This document shows positions 26,423 to 34,805 of a DNA stretch of 64,000 nucleotides, piece after piece. Position numbers and translations under genes: made by a program. The stretch comes from Parabacteroides chinchillae (GTDB lineage: Bacteria; Bacteroidota; Bacteroidia; Bacteroidales; Tannerellaceae): contig NZ_FNVS01000005.1 of the NCBI RefSeq assembly GCF_900108035.1, positions 124,001-188,000 of the forward strand, in the 5' to 3' direction. How positions within the stretch are numbered: position 1 is the stretch's first letter; the number at the start of each line of letters is the position of its first letter. The notes beneath the pieces were generated by a model. It did no database searches, was not told where the DNA came from, and saw only the letters and a list, made by a program, of their open reading frames with translations.

Positions 26423-27787
26423 ATGGCAAAAGGAGCATTGTACATACTGGTCAGGAATTTTTTTATTAGAAATTTCGATGTTCGTCAGGAGAAAGAAGAC
26501 GAAGAGGAAACGATTGAATCTATTAAGAAGGGTGTAGAGTTTAAAGGAACAAATCTTTGGGTACTTATTTTTGCCACGTTTGTGGCTTCTTTAGGGTTGA
26601 ACACGAATTCTACTGCTGTCATTATCGGTGCAATGCTTATTTCTCCGCTTATGGGGCCGATAATGGGTTTTGGTTTAGGATTAGGCATATCCGATTTCGA
26701 GTTAATCAAACGTTCTTTCCGTAATTTTGCTACGGCTACTGTATTTAGTGTTATAACTTCTACTCTCTATTTTTTGATTTCTCCGATCAGTGAAGCTCAA
26801 AGCGAATTGTTAGCACGTACGCAACCTACCGTTTATGATGTGTTGATTGCCTTTTTCGGTGGATTGGCCGGAATTGTAGCGAGTTCTACCAAAAGTAAGG
26901 GAAATGTGATACCGGGTGTTGCTATTGCAACAGCATTGATGCCTCCTTTATGTACGGCAGGCTTTGGATTAGCCAGTGGCAATTTGTATTATTTTTTCGG
27001 CGCGTTTTATTTGTATTTCATCAATACGGTTTTTATCAGTTTGGCTACTTATGTGGTTGTAAGGCTGCTGAAATACCCCAAAAAAGTATTTCTTGATAAA
27101 CAACGTGAGAAAATAGTAACCCGTTATGTCGGTATAATCGTTTTTTTTACAATTGTTCCGAGTCTCTTTCTTAGTTATAATTTAATCCGTACAAGTTACT
27201 TTAATGAAAGAGTACGTTCGTTTGTATCCGAAGAACTGAACTTTCCGAATACCCAGATATTGAGTAAAACAATTACCGATACGAGTGATAAAAAAGAAGT
27301 AAAAGTCGTATTGATCGGTGAAACTGTTCCTGAAACGATGATTGCAAATGTCCGTTCAAAAATGCCTAAGTACGGGTTGAAAGATGTTTCACTTGTTGTA
27401 CAGCAAGGATTCGGGCAAGAATCTACCGATATAAATGAGTTAAAAAGTTTGCTTATGCAAGACCTGTATAAGAATCATGAAGAGGTATTGCGTGTACAGG
27501 CAATACAAATAGATTCGCTGAAGCATAAACTTGATGTTTGCCGTAGTTCATCGCGTATTACTGAAGAGGTTATGCCGGAGATGAAAGTTCTTTTCCCTTT
27601 TGTGGAAGAGGCATCATGTTCTAATACATACATCATGAAAGCATCGACAGAAAAGCAAGATACTGTAATGTTAGTTTATTTGAAATGTAAGGATAGAGAA
27701 CGCATTAACGCTGAAGAAAAGAAAAAAATACGTGAATGGTTATCTGCACGAGCGGGTGTTGGTAATGTAAAATTATTAATTGAATAA
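26423..27787 (+). CDS. DUF389 (TIGR00341) membrane protein
   Basis: A 454-residue inner-membrane protein. Residues about 45-255 carry six or so membrane segments with the family block NSTAVIIGAMLISPLMGPIM and IATALMPPLCTAGFGL; the remaining C-terminal part is soluble and partly helical. The family is widespread and uncharacterised, with transport suggested by its shape only. The next gene starts about 10 bases after its stop, so the two are likely one transcript with the peptidase and phosphodiesterase genes that follow. Confidence 0.85.
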   Translation: MAKGALYILVRNFFIRNFDVRQEKEDEEETIESIKKGVEFKGTNLWVLIFATFVASLGLNTNSTAVIIGAMLISPLMGPIMGFGLGLGISDFELIKRSFRNFATATVFSVITSTLYFLISPISEAQSELLARTQPTVYDVLIAFFGGLAGIVASSTKSKGNVIPGVAIATALMPPLCTAGFGLASGNLYYFFGAFYLYFINTVFISLATYVVVRLLKYPKKVFLDKQREKIVTRYVGIIVFFTIVPSLFLSYNLIRTSYFNERVRSFVSEELNFPNTQILSKTITDTSDKKEVKVVLIGETVPETMIANVRSKMPKYGLKDVSLVVQQGFGQESTDINELKSLLMQDLYKNHEEVLRVQAIQIDSLKHKLDVCRSSSRITEEVMPEMKVLFPFVEEASCSNTYIMKASTEKQDTVMLVYLKCKDRERINAEEKKKIREWLSARAGVGNVKLLIE

Positions 27788-27797
27788 AAGAGAGAGA

Positions 27798-29939
27798 ATG
27801 AATTTGAAGAAGAGAGTATGTGCCTTGTTGCTGCTTTTTGTTGTTGCGGGACAGGCTTATGCTGATGAAGGGATGTGGGTGCTTAAGGAGTTGAATAAAC
27901 AGAATTTAGCCCGTATGAAGGAACTGGGTTTTACTCCTTCGTACAAACAGGTTTATAGTGAAACAGACCCTTGCGTAGCTAATGCTGTTGTTATTTTTGG
28001 CGGTGGATGTACAGGTATTACTGTTTCCGACCAAGGTTTAATTTTTACGAACCACCATTGTGGATTTGGTGCTATCCAGCAATTAAGTAGTGTGGAACAT
28101 GACTATTTGAAAGACGGTTTTGTTTCGCAAAATTTGTCTGAAGAATTGCCGGTTCCGGGACTATCGGTTCGTTATTTACATGAAACGGTAGATGTAAGCG
28201 ACCGTATCAATAGTGAAATATCAGGGATCAGTGATGAGTTTAAGCGTTTGGCTGCAGCAGACTCAATTGGACGTGTTATTTGCGATTCTATCGGTAATAC
28301 TGAGTTTGTATCGGCCGATGTAATCCCTTTTTATAATAATAATAAATATTTTTTGATTGTATATGATGTGTACCGTGATGTGCGTATGGTATTTGCTCCA
28401 CCGAGCTCAATTGGAAAATTTGGAGGCGATACAGACAACTGGATGTGGCCGCGCCATACGGGTGACTTTTCTATTTTCCGTGTTTATGCCGGTAAGGATA
28501 ATAAGCCGGCTGAGTATAATGCGGACAATAAACCCTATCAGCCTAAATATGTAGCAGAAGTTTCATTGCAGGGCTACCAGGATAAAGATTATGCCATGAC
28601 TATAGGCTTTCCGGGAAGTACAGACCGTTATCTTAGTTCGTGGGGAGTACAGCAACGTATTGAAAATTCGAATAAACCACGCATAGAAGTGCGTGGAATC
28701 AAACAGGCTATCTGGAAAGATGCTATGTTGGCTAGCGATGAAATCCGTATTAAATATGCATCGAAATATGCGGGAAGTTCCAATTATTGGAAAAATTCGA
28801 TTGGAATGAATCGGGGATTGGCAAACCTGAATGTAATTGAACGTAAGAAGAAAGAAGAAGCGGATTTTGCTGCATGGGTTGCACAAGATGAACAGCGTAA
28901 AGAAAAATATGGTAATGTACTTGAACTGTTAGAGAAAGGTTATACCTCTACAAACGAATATAGACAAGCGGCTACTTATTTGATGGAGGCTTTCTCCAGT
29001 GGAGCTGAAATTGTACGTTTAGCCCGTATGATACAATCAGTAGATGTGGATGGCTCAACTTCCGAAGAGAAAGACGCTTTTATGAAAGAACGTATTGAGT
29101 CTTTTTTTAAGGATTATGATCCGGCTCTCGATCAAAAGGTATTAACCGCTATGATGAAAGTAGTAAAAGAGCGTGTACCCGAACAATTCCTTCCTGATAT
29201 TTATAAGCAAATAGATAAGAAGTATAAAGGAGATTACGAAAAATATACGGCTGATGTTTTTAAGAAAACGAAACTGCTTTCGTACGATCAAATCGAGTCT
29301 ATTATAAAAAATCGTAAACAATACGATAAGTTTAAAAAAGATCCTGCGGCCGAATTAAGCCTTTCTGTCTTGATTTCCCTTTTTGAATTACAACAATTCA
29401 TGAGTGATGCGGAATATGATATATCCAAAGGAGAGCGTTTATATTTTGCAGGTTTGAAAGAAATGCATCCGGATGAAGCATTGTCCTCTGATGCGAACTT
29501 TACTATGCGTCTGAGCTATGGATCAATTGGCGGATATAAACCTTATGATGCGGGTTGGTATGATTTTTATACTACCGAGAAAGGTATCCTGGAAAAAGAG
29601 AATCCTGCCAGTGATGAGTTTTGGGTACAACCCGAGTATCTTGATCTGATACGCAGTAAAGACTTTGGTCCTTATGCGAATGAAAATGGAGATCTTCAAC
29701 TTTGTTTCCTTACGAATAACGATATTACCGGAGGAAATTCGGGTAGCCCTGTTTTTGATAAGAATGCCCGCTTGATAGGATTGGCATTTGATGGGAACTG
29801 GGAAGCTATGAGTGGCGATATTGCTTTTGAACCGGATTTGCAGCGTTGTATAGGTGTAGATATCCGTTATGTTTTATTTGTCGTGGATAAGTGGGGCAAA
29901 TGTTCTCGTCTTATTGATGAATTGAAACTTGTAAAATAA
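27798..29939 (+). CDS. S46-family dipeptidyl peptidase (DPP7 type)
   Basis: A periplasmic serine peptidase that removes dipeptides from peptide N-termini. About 713 residues with a signal peptide (LLLLFVVAGQAYA). The chymotrypsin-like triad is visible: His in FTNHHCGFGAIQ, Asp near FGGDTDNWMWPRHTGDF, Ser in TGGNSGSPVF. Eighteen residues after that Ser is Gly (AFDGNWE), the position that is Gly in DPP7 and Arg in DPP11 of Porphyromonas, so a hydrophobic rather than acidic P1 is expected. The frame is open from 27780, but the signal peptide begins at the ATG at 27798. Confidence 0.92.
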   Translation: MNLKKRVCALLLLFVVAGQAYADEGMWVLKELNKQNLARMKELGFTPSYKQVYSETDPCVANAVVIFGGGCTGITVSDQGLIFTNHHCGFGAIQQLSSVEHDYLKDGFVSQNLSEELPVPGLSVRYLHETVDVSDRINSEISGISDEFKRLAAADSIGRVICDSIGNTEFVSADVIPFYNNNKYFLIVYDVYRDVRMVFAPPSSIGKFGGDTDNWMWPRHTGDFSIFRVYAGKDNKPAEYNADNKPYQPKYVAEVSLQGYQDKDYAMTIGFPGSTDRYLSSWGVQQRIENSNKPRIEVRGIKQAIWKDAMLASDEIRIKYASKYAGSSNYWKNSIGMNRGLANLNVIERKKKEEADFAAWVAQDEQRKEKYGNVLELLEKGYTSTNEYRQAATYLMEAFSSGAEIVRLARMIQSVDVDGSTSEEKDAFMKERIESFFKDYDPALDQKVLTAMMKVVKERVPEQFLPDIYKQIDKKYKGDYEKYTADVFKKTKLLSYDQIESIIKNRKQYDKFKKDPAAELSLSVLISLFELQQFMSDAEYDISKGERLYFAGLKEMHPDEALSSDANFTMRLSYGSIGGYKPYDAGWYDFYTTEKGILEKENPASDEFWVQPEYLDLIRSKDFGPYANENGDLQLCFLTNNDITGGNSGSPVFDKNARLIGLAFDGNWEAMSGDIAFEPDLQRCIGVDIRYVLFVVDKWGKCSRLIDELKLVK

Positions 29940-29974
29940 GGGATTTCGGAAATTAACCTTAAAAATATAGCTTT

Positions 29975-30865
29975 ATGAAAAAAAATCTTCTTATAATTGT
30001 TTTTTGTACGATATTTGCAGTTAACAACCTGTCTGCTGTTGATAATCATGCCAAGCATGTGATATTGATCGGACTTGACGGTTGGGGTTCTTACAGTATC
30101 GGAAAGGCCGAAATGCCTAATGTTAAAAAAATGATGACAGAAGGGTGTTATACGCTGAATAAACGTTCTGTTTTGCCATCATCAAGTGCAGTGAATTGGG
30201 CTTCTATGTTTATGGGAGCAGGCCCCGAGTTGCACGGATATACGGAATGGGGTTCGCAGGTACCGGAGTTGCCATCGAGAATTGTAGATGAGGATGGTAT
30301 TTTTCCGACTGTATTTGGCTTATTACATCGTGCTGATCCGAAAGCAAAGATTGGTTGTATTTACGAATGGGATGGAATTCGTTATTTAGTAGATACATTG
30401 GCTTTGAGCTATGATAAACATGTTGTTGAGGCTTCGGCTGATTCTACGGCTACTGCCCGTTTTGCAGTAGAGTACATCAAGCAGGAAAAGCCGGATTTAT
30501 TAGCTGTTATTTTTGATCAGCCCGATCATGTAGGCCATGCAGTAGGCCATGATACTCCGGCGTATTATACAAAATTGAAAGAGCTAGACAGTTATATAGG
30601 TCAAATTGTGCAGGCTGTGAAAGATGCTGGGATATGGGATGAAACTATTATAATTGTAACCGCCGATCATGGTGGTATTGGAAAGGGCCACGGAGGTAAA
30701 ACCATGCAGGAAATGGAAACCCCATTTATCATTGCTGGTAAAGGCATTAAAAAAGGACATGTCATTGAAGAAAGTATGATGCAGTTCGATGTAGCCTCCA
30801 CCGTCGCATGGATTTTTGGCCTGCAACAGCCTCAAGTGTGGATAGGACGTAGTATTATTAAATAA
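29975..30865 (+). CDS. Alkaline phosphatase superfamily protein (type I phosphodiesterase-like)
   Basis: A 296-residue exported hydrolase of the nucleotide pyrophosphatase/phosphodiesterase group. After a signal peptide (to about residue 21) come the metal site LIGLDGWG, the nucleophile region PSSSAVNWASMFMG, and the second metal cluster FDQPDHVGHAVGHD and TADHGGIGKGHGG. The substrate is unknown; small members act on phosphodiesters or phosphonates. It ends in a terminator, closing the transcript begun at the DUF389 gene. Confidence 0.85.
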   Translation: MKKNLLIIVFCTIFAVNNLSAVDNHAKHVILIGLDGWGSYSIGKAEMPNVKKMMTEGCYTLNKRSVLPSSSAVNWASMFMGAGPELHGYTEWGSQVPELPSRIVDEDGIFPTVFGLLHRADPKAKIGCIYEWDGIRYLVDTLALSYDKHVVEASADSTATARFAVEYIKQEKPDLLAVIFDQPDHVGHAVGHDTPAYYTKLKELDSYIGQIVQAVKDAGIWDETIIIVTADHGGIGKGHGGKTMQEMETPFIIAGKGIKKGHVIEESMMQFDVASTVAWIFGLQQPQVWIGRSIIK

Positions 30866-30906
30866 TACACCTTCCGCACATGGATGCTCTCTTTGCATCC
30901 CCGTTT

Positions 30907-30940
30907 GCCCCCGGCGCATTTATGTGTTGGGGGCTTTTTT
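30907..30940 (+). terminator. Intrinsic terminator after the phosphodiesterase gene
   Basis: GCCCCC at 30907 pairs with GGGGGC ending at 30934; G-U pairs extend the stem to about 12 bp around a TTTA loop, followed by six T residues. Confidence 0.85.
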
Positions 30941-30946
30941 ATCCGG

Positions 30947-31492
30947 TTAATCCATTAAAAACATTAATAATGGCATGTAGTCTTTTAGGTTTGATTTCAT
31001 TATTTTCAGTGATTTGGTGATGTGGTATTCCACCCCTTTAACTGTAAGACCTGTAATCTCTGCTATCTCTTTTACGGATTTGTTTTCGAAACGGCTTAGC
31101 CGGAATACATGTTGAGTTTGTTCAGGTAAAGTAAGAAGTGTCTCTTTGACTATTTTTCTAATCTCTTTTGAAAAGATTTCCGATGGATCGCAAGCTTCCA
31201 GCGTTGATATGCGGAGATTTATTTCTCTATTCATGATATCCGCCATATTCTCGATTACATTATGTTGGATGGCTTGATGACGAAGATAATCCAAAGACTT
31301 GTTCTTTAGGATGGTTAGTAATAAAGCATCGGAAATATCGGTTTCGCCGGAAGAAATCAGCTTCCAGTATTTTACCAATGATTCGGCAACAATGTCTTCT
31401 GCTGCCATGTCATCGTGTACATACGATTTGGCAAACAGAAAAGAGCGTCTATAATTCCGGTTATAGATACTGTCGAAATCCTTATTGTCCAC
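30947..31492 (-). CDS. ECF-type RNA polymerase sigma factor
   Basis: A 181-residue sigma-70 family factor of the ECF group in its Bacteroidetes form. Region 2 is recognisable around FAKSYVHDDMAAEDIVAESL and region 4 around LPEQTQHVFRLSRFENKS and IAEITGLTVKGVEYHITKSL. Family members usually work with a FecR-type anti-sigma and a SusC/SusD pair; neither is next to this gene, so its regulator and targets are unknown. It is divergent from the phosphate transporter gene. Confidence 0.9.
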   Translation of the reverse strand: MDNKDFDSIYNRNYRRSFLFAKSYVHDDMAAEDIVAESLVKYWKLISSGETDISDALLLTILKNKSLDYLRHQAIQHNVIENMADIMNREINLRISTLEACDPSEIFSKEIRKIVKETLLTLPEQTQHVFRLSRFENKSVKEIAEITGLTVKGVEYHITKSLKIMKSNLKDYMPLLMFLMD

Positions 31493-31599
31493 GTTATATT
31501 CCTTATTTATTGCATAAAAATAGAGATATTTTCAGAAAACCATACGAATGCCTAACTTTATTTATATGCAAATTGTTCAGTTAACATATCAGATGGACT

Positions 31600-31632
31600 T
31601 GTAACACGTTTGTAACATGTGTGTAATTGGAG
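31600..31632 (+). promoter_or_regulatory. Pho-box-like 11-bp direct repeats
   Basis: TGTAAC (31600), TGTAAC (31611) and TGTAAT (31622) recur with an exact 11-bp spacing. The last copy overlaps the expected -33 region of the -7 element at 31649. The layout resembles the 11-bp-period direct repeats bound by PhoB/PhoP regulators, and the gene downstream is a phosphate transporter. Confidence 0.55.
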
Positions 31633-31648
31633 TGAAATAACTGTTTCA

Positions 31649-31656
31649 GACCTTTG
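31649..31656 (+). promoter_or_regulatory. Probable -7 promoter element of the phosphate transporter gene
   Basis: GACCTTTG differs from TAnnTTTG in the first base only and lies 25 bases before the ATG. A weak match would suit an activator-dependent promoter. Confidence 0.35.
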
Positions 31657-31680
31657 TGCAAAATTAAGAATAAATTATTT

Positions 31681-33936
31681 ATGGAAACATTTTATCTTTT
31701 TCTGGTGGTCTTCCTGTTCATTCTGGCTGTGTTTGACCTTTCTGTCGGGGTCAGTAATGACGCGGTAAACTTCCTCAATTCGGCGATTGGTTCCAAAGCA
31801 GCTTCGTTTAAAACTATTATGGTAATTGCCGCCATCGGTATTTTTGTAGGAGCCTCACTCTCTAACGGTATGATGGATGTAGCACGTCATGGTATCTATC
31901 AGCCGCAGCATTTTTACTTTTCCGAGATTATGAGCATTTTATTGGCTGTGATGCTTACGGATGTAGTGCTGCTGGATATTTTTAATTCGTTAGGAATGCC
32001 GACTTCTACTACCGTGTCGTTGGTTTTTGAATTATTGGGAGGTACGGTTGCCATTGCCATGATGAAAATAATTAACTCCGACGGAGTTTTGCAACTTGGA
32101 GATTTGCTGAATACAGATAAAGCGTTTACTGTGATTCTTGCCATATTCGTTTCGGTGGCTATAGCGTTCTTTTTTGGAACGTTGGTGCAATATATAGCCC
32201 GGCTTATGTTTACCTTTAATTATAAGAAGCAAATGAAGTATTTTGCTGCCATTTTCGGAGGTATTGCCGCAACTGCCATTGTTTACTTTATGCTTATAAA
32301 AGGTTTGAAGGAAAGTTCCTTTATGGATGGCGATGTTAAGAATATGGTGTATAGTAATACTGCAACTATTGTCTGGATTTGTTTTGTAGTATTTACAATT
32401 TTGATGCAAATACTTCACTGGCTAAAGGTAAACGTGTTTAAAGTCGTTGTATTGATGGGTACATTTTCTCTTGCCCTTGCTTTTGCCGGCAATGACTTGG
32501 TTAACTTTATCGGTGTTCCTTTGGTTGGCTATTCTTCTTATATGGACTATGTAGCGCAGGGCGGAACAACAACAACCGACACTTTCCTGATGTCTTCCTT
32601 GCTGGAACCGGCACAGACTCCTATCTATTTCCTTATTGGCGCAGGCATGGTTATGGTGATTGCTTTGGCCACATCCAAAAAAGCGCATAACGTAGTAAAA
32701 ACCTCTCTCGATCTTTCCCGCCAGGCAGAAGGTGATGAAAACTTTGGAACCTCTCCTGTAGCACGTGTTCTGGTTCGTACATGCAGCAACATCGCTTCTA
32801 CGATTGATAGCATTACTCCTTTATCGGTAAAAAACTGGATCGACAGCCGTTTTAATAAAAATGAAATGATTCTGGAAGACCGTGCCAGCTTCGACCTTGT
32901 GCGTGCTTCTGTCAATGTAGTACTTTCAGGTCTGTTGATAGCCTTGGGAACTTCTTTGAAACTGCCTTTGTCTACTACTTATGTGGCTTTCATGGTTGCG
33001 ATGGGTAGTTCATTGGCCGACCGTGCGTGGGGGCGCGAGAGTGCCGTATTCCGTATCACAGGGGTGCTTTCTGTTATTGGCGGTTGGTTTATCACTGCGG
33101 GAGCTGCCTTTACGATCTGTTTCGTCGTAGCATTGATGATCTATTTCGGAGGCATACCGGCTATGGTGTGTATGGTAGGATTGGCTGTTTACTCTTTGGT
33201 ACGCAGCCAGATTGCCTATAAGAAGAAGATGCGTAAACAGGCTTTAAAGGAAGAGGTGAACTCTACGGTTGCCAAATTACGTAAATCTACCGATGCACGC
33301 GAAGCGTTAGCTTTATTCCGCGAACATAGCCGCGAAGAGGTGCAAACCGATCTTACTTTCACTGCCGGGATGTTATCGCAGGCAATTTATGGTTTTATGA
33401 ATGAGAACCTGCGTGATTTAAAGAAGACTTTAGCGGCTGTGGCCGAAAAGAAAGTACACCTGAAGCAGGTAAAGCGTGTAGGTACTCTTGGTGTTACCCA
33501 GCTGGAACATGATATAGCGGTAGAGAAAGGTTTATATTATTATCAGTGCAATGATTTTGCCAGTGAAATAATCTTTAGCATCCACCGTCTTACCGAGCCT
33601 CTGAAAGACCATATAGATAACAACTTCCCGCCTCTTGGCGCTATCCAGAAGGAAGAGTTTGGTGCTGTGACAAAGAAAGTGATAGATTTTGAAAACCGTT
33701 GTGCCCTTATGGTCGAGAAGAATGACTATACGGATATGGAAGCATTGGTTGCCGAATCGGTAAGCCTGCATAACCAACTTACAGCATTAAAGAAAGGAGA
33801 GTTAAAACGTATTCAGGGGCAGAGCGGAAGCACAAAAGTCAGTATGTTATACCTCAATATGGTGCAGGAAGTGCAGAACGTTGTAGCTTTCACCGGCAAT
33901 CTTATTAAAGTGAGCCGCAAGTTCCAGAAAGAATAA
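31681..33936 (+). CDS. Inorganic phosphate transporter, PiT family, with PhoU-like C-terminal domain
   Basis: About 751 residues. The N-terminal two thirds is a PiT permease with the duplicated signature GVSNDAVNFLNSA (near residue 23) and AFAGNDLVNFIGVP, and about 10 membrane segments; it should co-transport phosphate with a cation. The last ~220 residues are charged helices like PhoU/DUF47 proteins, which usually regulate such transporters, here fused. The start is the ATG at 31681 (METFYLFLVVF), not the upstream open frame. The upstream 11-bp repeats suggest control by phosphate. Confidence 0.92.
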   Translation: METFYLFLVVFLFILAVFDLSVGVSNDAVNFLNSAIGSKAASFKTIMVIAAIGIFVGASLSNGMMDVARHGIYQPQHFYFSEIMSILLAVMLTDVVLLDIFNSLGMPTSTTVSLVFELLGGTVAIAMMKIINSDGVLQLGDLLNTDKAFTVILAIFVSVAIAFFFGTLVQYIARLMFTFNYKKQMKYFAAIFGGIAATAIVYFMLIKGLKESSFMDGDVKNMVYSNTATIVWICFVVFTILMQILHWLKVNVFKVVVLMGTFSLALAFAGNDLVNFIGVPLVGYSSYMDYVAQGGTTTTDTFLMSSLLEPAQTPIYFLIGAGMVMVIALATSKKAHNVVKTSLDLSRQAEGDENFGTSPVARVLVRTCSNIASTIDSITPLSVKNWIDSRFNKNEMILEDRASFDLVRASVNVVLSGLLIALGTSLKLPLSTTYVAFMVAMGSSLADRAWGRESAVFRITGVLSVIGGWFITAGAAFTICFVVALMIYFGGIPAMVCMVGLAVYSLVRSQIAYKKKMRKQALKEEVNSTVAKLRKSTDAREALALFREHSREEVQTDLTFTAGMLSQAIYGFMNENLRDLKKTLAAVAEKKVHLKQVKRVGTLGVTQLEHDIAVEKGLYYYQCNDFASEIIFSIHRLTEPLKDHIDNNFPPLGAIQKEEFGAVTKKVIDFENRCALMVEKNDYTDMEALVAESVSLHNQLTALKKGELKRIQGQSGSTKVSMLYLNMVQEVQNVVAFTGNLIKVSRKFQKE

Positions 33937-33953
33937 CCTACGGAAAAAAGGGA

Positions 33954-34137
33954 AGGGATAAGGTGAGAGTGTATCACGTTACTGCGTGGCAGTCTTTCAC
34001 CTTATGCCGTGACAGTGTATCACGTTACCGCGTGGCAGTCTTCCACCTTATGCCGTGAGAGTGTACCACGTTACCGCGTGATGCATTCTCACCTTATAAG
34101 ATGACTTCCTTCCACCTTACCGCATGAAAGTTTTTTG
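33954..34137. repeat. Array of about eight 23-bp tandem units
   Basis: Exact 23-bp steps from 33977: units start at 33977, 34000, 34023, 34046, 34069, 34092 and 34115, with a degenerate one before. Two types alternate, CGTTACyGCGTG and CCTTATGCCGTG, giving a 46-bp higher-order period. It fills the space between the convergent transporter and wbqC-like genes. No open frame or spacer-like unique sequence lies within. Confidence 0.85.
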
Positions 34138-34172
34138 TTAAAACGGACGTCCGGTTTCTGTTTCAAACCGTT

Positions 34173-34805
34173 TTAAAGCTCGATGTTAAGCGAAGAGTTG
34201 CGAAGTATCACAATACTTTCTGGCCCCATATTGAACAGCAGGTCTATGATGCTTAGATTGGGCAGGAAACCGGATTTAGCCTGAAATACCTGGTAATAAG
34301 GCTTAGGATCGAATGTGGGATCGGGCATTGGTTGGCGCGGACGGATCGATTCGCGGAAATCGACGGGTACGACGGGAGAGTAATCTTCGGTATAAATTAT
34401 ATTGGGTTGTATATCCAGCAGATTACAGACCGTTTGCCGGAGTTCTTCGTTGAAATCGAGTAAAAAGCCGTATCGCTTTTCATAAAAAGGGGCGAAATCT
34501 TCTTCGTAATATTCAAAAAAGGGGCTCATGTTATAAGCCGAAACGATTGCATTCCAGTGCAGGTGGCGCCAGTTGCCATGATCGGAAATACGGATGTCTT
34601 TTGTCAGGCATTTAAGCGTGTCAGGCTTTATTATGGGGACTGATAAGGACAAAGGCCCGTTGGCTGCAGCAATGGTACAGCGGTTACGGTAAGTCTGCTT
34701 TAAATAGTTCTCGAATATTTCCAGACGGACTTCAGGAAAAGAATACATTTTGCAATATTGCTGGATTGGCCCCAGATAGGATGTCGAAAGATATACGGAT
34801 TGCAT
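34173..34805 (-). CDS. WbqC-like family protein
   Basis: A 210-residue member of the WbqC family (found in O-antigen clusters elsewhere; function unclear, possibly sugar-nucleotide modification). The typical opening YLGPIQQYCKMYSF and NRCTIAAANGPLSLSVPI are clear, as is HWNAIVSAYNMSPFFEYYEE. It is the last gene of dapB-lepB-lepB paralogue-wbqC; its ATG overlaps the stop of the gene before it by one base. Confidence 0.85.
   Translation of the reverse strand: MQSVYLSTSYLGPIQQYCKMYSFPEVRLEIFENYLKQTYRNRCTIAAANGPLSLSVPIIKPDTLKCLTKDIRISDHGNWRHLHWNAIVSAYNMSPFFEYYEEDFAPFYEKRYGFLLDFNEELRQTVCNLLDIQPNIIYTEDYSPVVPVDFRESIRPRQPMPDPTFDPKPYYQVFQAKSGFLPNLSIIDLLFNMGPESIVILRNSSLNIEL

Noticed and set aside
33954-34137. 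CRISPR array
   Set aside because: Units are contiguous, degenerate and without unique spacers; no cas genes are near. The same holds for the other short arrays.
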